Assembly (NCBI GenBank): GCA_964555295.1
Contig: CAZKRL010000025.1
Location: 1 to 42,427 of the forward strand
Direction: 5' to 3'
From: CAZKRL01 sp964555295
GTDB taxonomy: Bacteria > Bacteroidota > Bacteroidia > Flavobacteriales_D > Sanyastnellaceae
Length of the DNA stretch: 42,427 nt
Below the pieces are notes generated by a model that saw nothing but the letters and a program-made list of their open reading frames with translations, was not told the DNA's origin and ran no database searches. A program made the position numbers and the translations under genes. Numbering within the stretch: position 1 is the stretch's first letter; each line of letters begins with the position of its first letter. Below are positions 16,460-25,001 of the stretch, one piece after another.

Positions 16460-19400
16460 AAACGGTTCTTTTACCATTCTGAGATAGCATATCCAGTTGA
16501 TTCAATGCAAGTTCTATACTATCAATATTACTAAAAGAAATTCTCAGACTGCCATCCTTTTCATACATCTTGATGCTGCCATGATGCCTTCTGACATATT
16601 CAATTATGTCGGTAAATTCCTGACTCTGATAAAAATGCGAATCTGCCTTTGACTGAAAGTGGCCAATCATCTTACCACTCTTAAGTATGAGCTTCTCAAT
16701 ACCCAAACGGGCCGCCTTCCACCTCAGTTGAATCGCCCGAAACAAGGCCTCTGTTGATGCGGGTATAGGGCCGAAACGATCTGTCAGCTCAGCGCGAATC
16801 AACCCAAGCGCATCATCGTTCTCAATTTCGTCGAGCTGCCGGTAGACAGCAATGCGCTCTGCAATTTGACTTATATAATCGTCGGGGATAAGAATTTCAA
16901 AGTCTGTTTCCAAAACTGTATCATCAACGAAACGATCCTTTTTCCGCTGCTCCTCAGCATACAAGTCTGCAAAATGCTCTTGCTTCAATTCTGCAATTGC
17001 CTCATCCAAAATTTTCTGATACGTCTCAAAACCGATATCGTTGATGAAGCCACTTTGTTCCCCGCCTAACAAGTTGCCAGCTCCTCTAATATCAAGATCA
17101 CGCATCGCAATCTGCAATCCAGAACCTAGATCACTGAACTGTTCTACCGCTGTTAATCGCTTGCGCGCTTCGTCGGTAAGTGTATGTAATGGCGGACAAA
17201 TCAAATAGCAAAATGCCTTCTTATTATTTCTACCTACACGACCTCGCAACTGATGCAAATCACTCATACCAAAATGATGAGCATCATTGATGAGAATAGT
17301 ATTCGCAGAGGATACGTCAATACCACTCTCTACAATGGCAGTTGAAACCAAAACATCATATGCCCCATCGATAAAGCCGGTCATAATCTCTTCGAGTTTC
17401 TCTCCGGTCATTTGGCCATGGGCCACTGCCACTCTGGCATCCGGACATAATCTTACCACCATGCCCGCCACCTCCTGAATATTCTGAACGCGATTGTGCA
17501 CGAAGAAAGTTTGACCGCCACGCTGAATCTCATATCTGATTGCATCCCGAATTACCTCTTCCGAAAAACCATGAATCTCGGTTTGAATGGGCTGTCGGTT
17601 GGGCGGTGGAGTCTGAATAATCGACAAATCACGAGCGCCCAACATCGAGAACTGCAAGGTTCTGGGAATAGGAGTTGCCGTAAGCGTTAGGGTATCAATA
17701 TTCGCCCTGAATTTCTTGAGTTTATCCTTAACAGCGACACCAAATTTCTGCTCCTCATCAATGATGAGCAATCCCAATTCTTTGAATTTTATTTTCTCAG
17801 CAACCAAACTATGTGTTCCTACTATGATATCAATTTTTCCGTCAGCCAACAATTTAATTGTCTCCGATTTCTCCTTTGCCGACTTGAACCGATTGAGATA
17901 ATCAACGGTCACTGCAAATGGTTTCAAGCGATCACGAAACGTCTTAAAGTGCTGAAGTGACAAAATCGTAGTAGGCACCAGGATGGCCACTTGTTTACCA
18001 TCCGATGCCGCCTTGAATGCGGCGCGAATGGCAATTTCAGTTTTGCCAAATCCAACATCACCACAAACCAGGCGGTCCATCGGTGACTCACTCTCCATAT
18101 CCTCCTTCACTGCCTTGCTTGCCTTCAGTTGATCGGGTGTATCCTCATAGATAAAAGAAGCCTCCAACTCATGTTGCAGATAATTATCGGGTGGATATGC
18201 ATGACCCTTTGACGCCTTCCGCTTGGCATACACTTGAATCAAATCATATGCAATTTCCTTGACCTTGGTCTTTGTTTTACGTTTAAGGTTCTGCCAAGCA
18301 TTTGAACCCAGCTTATCCATGGAGGGAGCTGATCCCTCCTTTCCCGAATATTTAGAAATGCGATGGAGCGAATGAATACTCACATACAGAATATCCCCCC
18401 CCTTATAAGTCAAACGAATCGCCTCCTGTTCCTTGCCATTAACATCAATTTTCTGTAAACCCGAAAATTGTCCGATACCGTGATCAATGTGCACCACATA
18501 ATCTCCCGGCTGCAATGACATAATTTCCCTGATGGTCATCGCTTCACGATTTTTCTGATGACCTTCCTTCAAACGAAAACGATGAAAACGCTCATAGATC
18601 TGATGATCTGTATAGAGTAAAAACCTAAACTCCTTATCAATGAAACCAGCCGAGAAGTCATGGTATAAAGGATAGAAGTCTGCCGGTTTTCCTTTGTCAT
18701 TAAAAATCTGAATGAGACGTTCAACCTGCTTTGGCTGAGCAGACGCAATCAAACAATCGTAACCTATTTTTTTTTGATTGTGCAAATTTTCAATGAGCAA
18801 ATCAAAATTCTTATTGAATGATGGATGAGGCTCCGTTTGAAATTCAATTGTGCGTTCAAGGCAAATACTTCGTTGCAGACCAAATTCCACCACTCGCATC
18901 GATTCTATTGCTGCTGCGGTTACTGACCGATCCAAGTACAAATCCTTCGGTTCCTCGCGTTTCACAACACCCGTTAGACTCGAGAATTTGGTAACGGCAC
19001 GCTCATAATGTTTGTCTATACATTCGAGTAAACCATTATAATCATGAAGCCAAAGCAGAGTTTCATCGCTGCCCAAATAATGGAAAAAATCAATATAATT
19101 CCCGGACCTTACGCCAACTGAAGTGTTGGGAATCACCGTGGTAAATGCGAGGGAAGTTATACTTAATTGCGATTGGGGATCAAACGAACGTATGCTCTCA
19201 ATCTCTTCGCCTGCCAATTCGATTCTGCATGGGTAATCACTGGAGAAGGAAAAAATATCAATGATCCCGCCACGAATTGCATATTGACCCGGCTCAAATA
19301 CAAAATCAGTTTTTTCAAAATGATACTCATGCATCCATTCATCGAGGAAATCAAGATCCAATTCGTCGCCAACCTTAAATTGAAAAGATGATTTCTCGAG

Positions 19401-19835
19401 TGTTTCATGTGTTATCACTTTTTCTGTTAACGCCTCCGGATATGTAACAACACAAAATTTCTTTTTATACGCCTGACCCACCCGTATTTTTTCCAATGCC
19501 TCGGTGCGAATGGCAATGTTCGCGTTTTCGGTTGATTCCGTTTCATATGGCACCCTAGCACTTCGAGGAAAAAACAATACGTTGCGTGAACCTCCCTCAC
19601 CATGTTCTAGTCCTAGTATGCTTTCAATGTCATTGAGAAAGTAAGCAGCCATTTCCTTATCAGGCAACACGACAAGTTGATGCGACTTTTGCAAGAGGTG
19701 CATGGATGTTACGGCAACAGCAGCAGAAGCACCTGACAAACCTTTTAGATAAAATCGACTTTCATTGCTAGATGCATGAATCCACTCAAGCTTGCGCTTG
19801 TATGCTTCTAACAATTGAGAAAGTGCTGCAGACAT
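16452..19835 (-). CDS. mfd: Transcription-repair coupling factor Mfd
   Basis: ATP-driven translocase that removes RNA polymerase stalled at DNA damage and recruits UvrA. The N-terminal UvrB-like domains cover residues 1-330. The RNA-polymerase interaction (CarD-like) domain lies at about 430-490 (PGDYVVHIDHGIGQFSGL). The RecG-like motor contains Walker A GDVGFGKTE near 592, the DEEQ box in IIDEEQKFGV near 693, and TLTATPIPRTLQFSM. The C-terminal D7 domain is present. Length from the chosen ATG (MSAALSQLLEAYKRK) is 1127, normal for the family. The open frame extends to 19961, but those 42 codons are not Mfd-like and run into the divergent pabB region. Confidence 0.96.
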   Translation of the reverse strand: MSAALSQLLEAYKRKLEWIHASSNESRFYLKGLSGASAAVAVTSMHLLQKSHQLVVLPDKEMAAYFLNDIESILGLEHGEGGSRNVLFFPRSARVPYETESTENANIAIRTEALEKIRVGQAYKKKFCVVTYPEALTEKVITHETLEKSSFQFKVGDELDLDFLDEWMHEYHFEKTDFVFEPGQYAIRGGIIDIFSFSSDYPCRIELAGEEIESIRSFDPQSQLSITSLAFTTVIPNTSVGVRSGNYIDFFHYLGSDETLLWLHDYNGLLECIDKHYERAVTKFSSLTGVVKREEPKDLYLDRSVTAAAIESMRVVEFGLQRSICLERTIEFQTEPHPSFNKNFDLLIENLHNQKKIGYDCLIASAQPKQVERLIQIFNDKGKPADFYPLYHDFSAGFIDKEFRFLLYTDHQIYERFHRFRLKEGHQKNREAMTIREIMSLQPGDYVVHIDHGIGQFSGLQKIDVNGKEQEAIRLTYKGGDILYVSIHSLHRISKYSGKEGSAPSMDKLGSNAWQNLKRKTKTKVKEIAYDLIQVYAKRKASKGHAYPPDNYLQHELEASFIYEDTPDQLKASKAVKEDMESESPMDRLVCGDVGFGKTEIAIRAAFKAASDGKQVAILVPTTILSLQHFKTFRDRLKPFAVTVDYLNRFKSAKEKSETIKLLADGKIDIIVGTHSLVAEKIKFKELGLLIIDEEQKFGVAVKDKLKKFRANIDTLTLTATPIPRTLQFSMLGARDLSIIQTPPPNRQPIQTEIHGFSEEVIRDAIRYEIQRGGQTFFVHNRVQNIQEVAGMVVRLCPDARVAVAHGQMTGEKLEEIMTGFIDGAYDVLVSTAIVESGIDVSSANTILINDAHHFGMSDLHQLRGRVGRNNKKAFCYLICPPLHTLTDEARKRLTAVEQFSDLGSGLQIAMRDLDIRGAGNLLGGEQSGFINDIGFETYQKILDEAIAELKQEHFADLYAEEQRKKDRFVDDTVLETDFEILIPDDYISQIAERIAVYRQLDEIENDDALGLIRAELTDRFGPIPASTEALFRAIQLRWKAARLGIEKLILKSGKMIGHFQSKADSHFYQSQEFTDIIEYVRRHHGSIKMYEKDGSLRISFSNIDSIELALNQLDMLSQNGKRTVSI

Positions 19836-19851
19836 TAAAAATTTGGAGGTG

Positions 19852-19859
19852 CAAAAGTA
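19852..19859 (-). promoter_or_regulatory. -7 element (TACTTTTG) for mfd
   Basis: An exact TAnnTTTG match on the minus strand, 16 bases upstream of the mfd ATG at 19835. It supports the shorter Mfd start, because the longer frame would begin upstream of transcription. No clear -33 TTG. For pabB on the other strand only a one-mismatch TAAATTCG (19886-19893) is visible. Confidence 0.45.
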
Positions 19860-19901
19860 TGACATGCACACGGGTCGGTGATATGTAAATTCGTATCCAT
19901 A

Positions 19902-21137
19902 ATGACGGAAGAATACGAGGATAAAGAGGTACTTTTTTGCTTTGCCTTTCCGGAATTTCACCCTCGCCGTCTATATGCCAGTGGTATTTCAAGAATACAT
20001 CGTATTGATTCAGGAAAGTGCATAAATGTTCAACATCTTAATGCCCTGTTTGATGATAAAACTTGGCTTATGGGATGGATGGGATATGGTTTGAAATCAC
20101 AATTCGAAAAATTCAATCACCAAAAGAGCGACTACTTTCCTCACGATATGTGCTGGATAGAACCTCAAATAATTTTCATTGCGGGCAACAGTGTTGAAGA
20201 GGTCATCAAAGGTTCAACACGTGATGCCCTTGAGATATTCGAGAAAATTCATACCACACATACCACCACACAACTTCAATTACAGAAGTTTGTAGATTAC
20301 AGTCAGTACCGCGAAATGTTCAGCCGCACTATGACTGCCATTATGCGCGGCGACATCTACGAAGCCAACCTATGCCTTCCCTTTGATTTCAGGGCAAAAA
20401 TCGAAAACCCCTATGCACTTTGGATGCAATCACTAATTCATATGAATGCGCCATTCTCCTGCTTTGCCCAATACGGAAATGATTATGCCTTATCATTTTC
20501 ACCTGAAAGATTTATAGAGAAAAAAGGGGTAAAGATTATTTCACAACCCATCAAAGGCACAGTCCAGAGCAGCACTGATTCAGCAAAAAACCATGCCCTG
20601 AAAAATCAACTGCAGAATAGTTTCAAAGACCTTACTGAAAATAGAATGGTTGTAGATCTGCTAAGGAATGATTTCTCCAGAGTCTGTAAACCGGGCAGTA
20701 TAGTGGTTGAAGAATTGGCCGAAGTAAAATCATACCCAGGTATACATCACCTCGTATCAACCGTGGCTGGGCAATTAAATGAGTTTCGGATTTCAGAAAT
20801 ACTCAAGGCAACCTTCCCAATGGCAAGTATGACAGGCATACCGAAACATAGAATGATTTCATTAATGGACGAAATTGAAGGCGTTTCCCGTGGTGTGTAT
20901 TCCGGCTCATTTGGCTATAAAAAACCCAATGGCGACTTCGACTTCAATGTTGTAATCAGGACATTGCTCTACAATTCAGCGAGAGGTGAAGGAAGAATTA
21001 ACGCCGGCGGTGCGATTACATCAAAAAGTTCAGCATCGCAGGAATATGAAGAATGCCTGATTAAAATTCGACGGCTGATTACAACATTAGATCCGAATTT
21101 TGACCTCTCGATTTTTGGCAGCATACAAATCAGCTGA
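19902..21137 (+). CDS. pabB: Aminodeoxychorismate synthase component I
   Basis: Chorismate-using enzyme of the anthranilate synthase I family, making aminodeoxychorismate for folate synthesis with a glutamine amidotransferase partner not seen here. Family motifs: GDIYEANLCLPFDF, SPERFIEKKG, PIKGT (the Lys near residue 217 is typical of PabB, where TrpE has PIAGT), NRMVVDLLRNDFSRV, and MTGIPKHRMISLMDEIE. I use the ATG at 19902 (411 residues); a GTG at 19878 would add eight residues. Its 3' end overlaps the convergent O-antigen ligase gene by 51 bases. Confidence 0.85.
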   Translation: MTEEYEDKEVLFCFAFPEFHPRRLYASGISRIHRIDSGKCINVQHLNALFDDKTWLMGWMGYGLKSQFEKFNHQKSDYFPHDMCWIEPQIIFIAGNSVEEVIKGSTRDALEIFEKIHTTHTTTQLQLQKFVDYSQYREMFSRTMTAIMRGDIYEANLCLPFDFRAKIENPYALWMQSLIHMNAPFSCFAQYGNDYALSFSPERFIEKKGVKIISQPIKGTVQSSTDSAKNHALKNQLQNSFKDLTENRMVVDLLRNDFSRVCKPGSIVVEELAEVKSYPGIHHLVSTVAGQLNEFRISEILKATFPMASMTGIPKHRMISLMDEIEGVSRGVYSGSFGYKKPNGDFDFNVVIRTLLYNSARGEGRINAGGAITSKSSASQEYEECLIKIRRLITTLDPNFDLSIFGSIQIS

Positions 21138-22532
21138 AACGATCACTGCGAGAAATCCCCAGAATGGCACAGAAGCTTTATCAGAATCTAGATAATTGTT
21201 AAGCACACCATGTGTGAAGTAAGTTACAAGTCCGATATAACTAGATAGAATTATTACTCTGGTGTCTACATCTATCAATGAATTATATAGTCGCAAAGTT
21301 GTAAGCGATGCAATAACGACCAACATCACAACGCCAAGAAAACCGAGAAATCCTTGTTCGCATAACGGCCCGAGATACTCGCTGTGCGCATTGCCGCCAT
21401 CTCCTTGGTTGGTACTAATGATGGTTCTATCCTTGGCCAATTGAAATGGAGCATAAACAAACTGATAGGTCCCCGGTCCCCAACCCATAAGTGGTCGTTC
21501 CAAAAACATTTCCCAAGCGCAATTCCAGCGATTGATACGTTCGAGGTTGCTCGCGTCGGAAGACACATTCGATATAGATCCGATATGCTCTTCCAGCTTA
21601 TCACTGCTCTCCTGCTTATTCTTTTCAAGACTAATAAGAATATTATCCCAAGATAAAATCAATGCGCCAACTATTAACAACGCAGAAAAACCAATCAAAC
21701 GAATATTTACACGCAGATAGATAATGAGGAATATCACGACACCGACAGCCAAAGAAATCCAGGCAGCTCGTGTATAAGAAAATACAATTCCGAGAGCCAA
21801 AATGATTGCTGACAATCTCAGAAAAAACTTCGTGGATGGTTTCAATTCACGAATAAAGAGCAACCCAAGATTTACAGGGAAGATTAAAGCAAGCACAGCG
21901 CCATAAACGGTGTGATCCCGAAATAACGGCTCCATCACCCAATGGGCAGAATCCTTGTCGAAACCATATCCTGAATGCCGAACTATGGTGTAAATAACAA
22001 CTACACTGCAAGAGAGAATAAACAATGTAGCAAAAGAGTAGAATAACTTGATATTACTGAAGAGATTTACAGCAAAGAACAAACAAGGCAAAACGAACCA
22101 TAGACGAGCTATTACATACTTAAGACTCACCAATGGAATCTCGCTAGACGCAATACAAACTATCATCCACAGTATCTGAAGCATGACCAACTTGAGAATG
22201 GGATGATCCAACCTTATTCGAAATAAATTAAACCCTCCCATCAATAGAAACATAAACAATAGCATCAACGCTATTAGCATCGGCTCTGAGGGGATATTCA
22301 GACCGATCGACGAATCATAAAATTCTGCGATATTGAGAGAGAAAGGTGTTAAGAAAGAAATGGCTAGAAAAATATATCCTGGATATTTCAAGATTACCCA
22401 ACCCATGATAACAATTAAAGGTATTGCAGCTGTATAATAATTTTCGTAGTAAAATGAAAACGATAATACCACTGCATACAACCCGGCCACCCATAACATT
22501 ATTCTGCTCATCTGCAGATTATTTTGCATCAT
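21087..22532 (-). CDS. O-antigen ligase/polymerase family membrane protein
   Basis: Polytopic inner-membrane protein of 481 residues with about 11-12 hydrophobic segments. The Wzy_C/O-antigen-ligase region lies in the C-terminal half: the periplasmic loop has NRWNCAWEMFLERPLMGWGP and GNAHSEYLGPLCEQGFLG. Such proteins polymerise surface polysaccharide or ligate it to lipid A core; sequence alone does not decide which. ATGs at 22532 and 22529 both overlap the wzz-like gene by 10-14 bases; a TTG at 22541 is also in frame. It is the last gene of the ruvA-sprA-polysaccharide run, and its final 51 bases overlap pabB. Confidence 0.82.
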   Translation of the reverse strand: MMQNNLQMSRIMLWVAGLYAVVLSFSFYYENYYTAAIPLIVIMGWVILKYPGYIFLAISFLTPFSLNIAEFYDSSIGLNIPSEPMLIALMLLFMFLLMGGFNLFRIRLDHPILKLVMLQILWMIVCIASSEIPLVSLKYVIARLWFVLPCLFFAVNLFSNIKLFYSFATLFILSCSVVVIYTIVRHSGYGFDKDSAHWVMEPLFRDHTVYGAVLALIFPVNLGLLFIRELKPSTKFFLRLSAIILALGIVFSYTRAAWISLAVGVVIFLIIYLRVNIRLIGFSALLIVGALILSWDNILISLEKNKQESSDKLEEHIGSISNVSSDASNLERINRWNCAWEMFLERPLMGWGPGTYQFVYAPFQLAKDRTIISTNQGDGGNAHSEYLGPLCEQGFLGFLGVVMLVVIASLTTLRLYNSLIDVDTRVIILSSYIGLVTYFTHGVLNNYLDSDKASVPFWGFLAVIVSADLYAAKNREVKIRI

Positions 22533-23550
22533 TTGACGCAAATATTCCCGATAAATTCTGCCTTATCAGCAATACAGAAAACACAAGAATAAAGGTGGAT
22601 AAAACACTTATCACTACAATGAGCCAACGAATGGGATATGCCTTCTTATCGGCTGCTTGTGCGTAATCAACGACGCGCATAACGGGAATTTGACTTTCAA
22701 CGTCAATCTTCAGCAGATCATTTCTCTTTCTAAGAATATTATACTTCTCATAAGAGTCTTTCAATTTCGTCTGGAGCTTAACGAACATAGTTCCATAAGT
22801 GGAAATTCTATCCATTTGATTCTTGAGATCTTCGGCTCGATCAGGGTGACCTTCAGCGATGGCAGTACCATACATTTCAGTAAGTGCAGCAATTTGATCT
22901 TCATAGCTATACACCCCCAAATTGCGCAAATGACTCATAGAATCTTCTACCTGTGCCAATTCCAACTCTAACGTCTTGAGCGAATTCACCGTGTAGTTAT
23001 ATGCAATAAGAGCTCGTTCGGTTTTCATCTTATTTGCTACCGTGTCGGAATAAGAAACAATATCATTAACAATATCCCTTGCCCGAGCTGGATCTATATC
23101 GAGGGCATCGATTTGAATCGAACCAAACTTAGTTTGCTTCGCTGACACATTTTCCGTGTACTTCTTATTGATCTTAGTATTGGCTCCAGATGATTGTTTG
23201 TCTATTTCGTATATCTCCCAAAGATTGTATCTCTCAATTATATAGTCGCGTACTTGAGACGAATTGATAATTTGTAATAGACGCTCTGCATCCTCCTCCT
23301 CACCGTATGTCAGCATGTCCTCCTTTTGCACTTCCTCGAGCATTTGAGCGCCGAATGAATGTTGTTGCTCTGCATATACAATCGCAGTGCTTTGATATTT
23401 ATTTTCAATTATTAGACTAACTATACTTGAAATTACTGCAGCAATAATTGAAGCATATAGCAAAGTTCTTCGCCATTGAATGAGCAATACTATCAAACGA
23501 GTTGAATCGATATTGTGGCTTTCAGCTGTTTTTAATGATTCGTTCTCCAT
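22519..23550 (-). CDS. Wzz/chain-length-determinant-like protein
   Basis: 343 residues with the layout of polysaccharide co-polymerases: a transmembrane helix near residues 30-48 (LLYASIIAAVISSIVSLII), a large periplasmic part with a long helical/coiled-coil stretch (about 170-300), and a second helix near 312-332 just after a Pro-containing segment (KKAYPIRWLIVVI). No cytoplasmic tyrosine-kinase domain is fused. Proteins of this class set polysaccharide chain length together with Wzy. It sits 1 base after the flippase gene and overlaps the ligase gene. Confidence 0.8.
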   Translation of the reverse strand: MENESLKTAESHNIDSTRLIVLLIQWRRTLLYASIIAAVISSIVSLIIENKYQSTAIVYAEQQHSFGAQMLEEVQKEDMLTYGEEEDAERLLQIINSSQVRDYIIERYNLWEIYEIDKQSSGANTKINKKYTENVSAKQTKFGSIQIDALDIDPARARDIVNDIVSYSDTVANKMKTERALIAYNYTVNSLKTLELELAQVEDSMSHLRNLGVYSYEDQIAALTEMYGTAIAEGHPDRAEDLKNQMDRISTYGTMFVKLQTKLKDSYEKYNILRKRNDLLKIDVESQIPVMRVVDYAQAADKKAYPIRWLIVVISVLSTFILVFSVLLIRQNLSGIFASNDAK

Positions 23551-23551
23551 C

Positions 23552-24994
23552 TTAATTTTCCTTATGTATTGAGTTCCTAATAAAAAATAGATCCAGCATA
23601 TTCATCTTAAATAAAACCAGTGTGACGCCCATTAATGTAACAAATGTAAGCAGCACATTCTGCATGCCAGAAAGTTCAAGTGATATAGCCGTATAGATAG
23701 CGACAGCAACCATAACTGTTAAAACTGACGATCGAATACAAGTTTGTAAGGTTGTTGTATCCCGTAATAATCTCATAGAGAAATAATATTGTAAAATTAG
23801 CACTATAAAATGAGCAACTAAGGAAGAGAGAGCCGATCCAAAAGATCCATAATTTGGAATTAGAAAGCAATTGAGAAAAATATTTATGATTAAACCGGTT
23901 ATGGAAATAGAAATCAGATACTTCATGCGTTCCATAGAAGTTAGAAAACTCCCTGTAACATATTGTAAGCCGAAGAAGAACGACGAAATTGTCATCACCG
24001 AGAAAACAGCAATTTGCTCCCTACCCATTGGTCCATAAACCAATTCAAGAACTTCCGCTCTCAACATCAGAATCGTAACAATCACAATCACAAAAAAACT
24101 CAGGGCAGTCCTAAAACCTGAGTTGAATACTTTCCTTAAAACTACATAATCCTTATGATATCTTGCAAAGGACGGAACAAGTATATTAGACATTAGATAT
24201 GCAATCATAACGATTGCCTCAAAGAACCGATAACTCATCATGTAACGCCCCGCCTCCTCCGGGCCACGAATAAAATCAATCATTATAGTATCGGAACGCA
24301 ACATCATTATATTAAATAAAAATAGCAGACCAAATGGAAAAGCTGATTTCAATAAATCCATATAAGTCGATTCATCGACACTTTCATACTTGTATTTCCT
24401 GATCAAGAGCAATCCCAGAAGGAGAACGAGAAGTGCTGTTCCCAACTGCACACTAATAAAAATATCAACTGTAAGGGGGTTCAGATTAGTAAATGGTCCC
24501 CAAATAATAACTAACATCATCACAAATAACATCACCTTGTCTAGTACCGATAACAACCTATCGTCTCGAAAGCTCAGTGTTCCGGAGGTGTAAGACCTGA
24601 GAAATAAAATGAATGAAGAACAAATTTGGGTAAGGCATAAGACAAGGGCCACTAGAACATCCTGAGATCTGTATCCCAAAGCACTAACAACAACCATAAC
24701 AACCGCTATATATAATATTGATAACAGGATTCTAATCCGCAACACCTTCTTATGCAAAGTAGAGGAAATTCCGCGCACCTTCGCCGTTTGAACTGTATTC
24801 CAACCGGTAATTCCTAGATCGAGCAAAACGCTCGCAATAAGTGTAATATTCAACAGAGCTGCATACCTGCCGTAGTCCGACATTCCGATTCTGTCTTGCA
24901 CTGCCGGCTCGATGAGCAGTGTGTAAAGTGGCTTTACGATTACATTAACAGATATCAATATAAGAGCGTTTCTGAGGAGGAGACGGCTAAGCAT
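23552..24994 (-). CDS. Polysaccharide flippase (MOP/Wzx-like)
   Basis: 480-residue integral membrane protein with about 12-14 hydrophobic segments and the plan of MATE/MOP-family flippases such as Wzx, which move lipid-linked sugar units across the inner membrane. The N-terminal region (LLIEPAVQDRIGMSDYGRYAALL) and SFARYHKDYVVLRKVFNSGF are of the family type. The ATG at 24994 is preferred; a TTG at 25000 adds two codons. It starts 8 bases after sprA and is followed 1 base later by the Wzz-like gene, so the unit is tightly packed. No glycosyltransferases are in the window. Confidence 0.82.
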   Translation of the reverse strand: MLSRLLLRNALILISVNVIVKPLYTLLIEPAVQDRIGMSDYGRYAALLNITLIASVLLDLGITGWNTVQTAKVRGISSTLHKKVLRIRILLSILYIAVVMVVVSALGYRSQDVLVALVLCLTQICSSFILFLRSYTSGTLSFRDDRLLSVLDKVMLFVMMLVIIWGPFTNLNPLTVDIFISVQLGTALLVLLLGLLLIRKYKYESVDESTYMDLLKSAFPFGLLFLFNIMMLRSDTIMIDFIRGPEEAGRYMMSYRFFEAIVMIAYLMSNILVPSFARYHKDYVVLRKVFNSGFRTALSFFVIVIVTILMLRAEVLELVYGPMGREQIAVFSVMTISSFFFGLQYVTGSFLTSMERMKYLISISITGLIINIFLNCFLIPNYGSFGSALSSLVAHFIVLILQYYFSMRLLRDTTTLQTCIRSSVLTVMVAVAIYTAISLELSGMQNVLLTFVTLMGVTLVLFKMNMLDLFFIRNSIHKEN

Positions 24995-25001
24995 TATCAA
25001 C

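Noticed and set aside
19836..19961. N-terminal extension of Mfd
   Set aside because: The 42 extra codons are hydrophobic/basic, unlike Mfd, and lie upstream of the likely promoter at 19852-19859 and across the divergent pabB start.
21087..24994. Genomic island or prophage around the polysaccharide genes
   Set aside because: No integrase, phage gene or flanking repeats; the genes are tightly joined to ruvA-sprA, a conserved chromosomal core.
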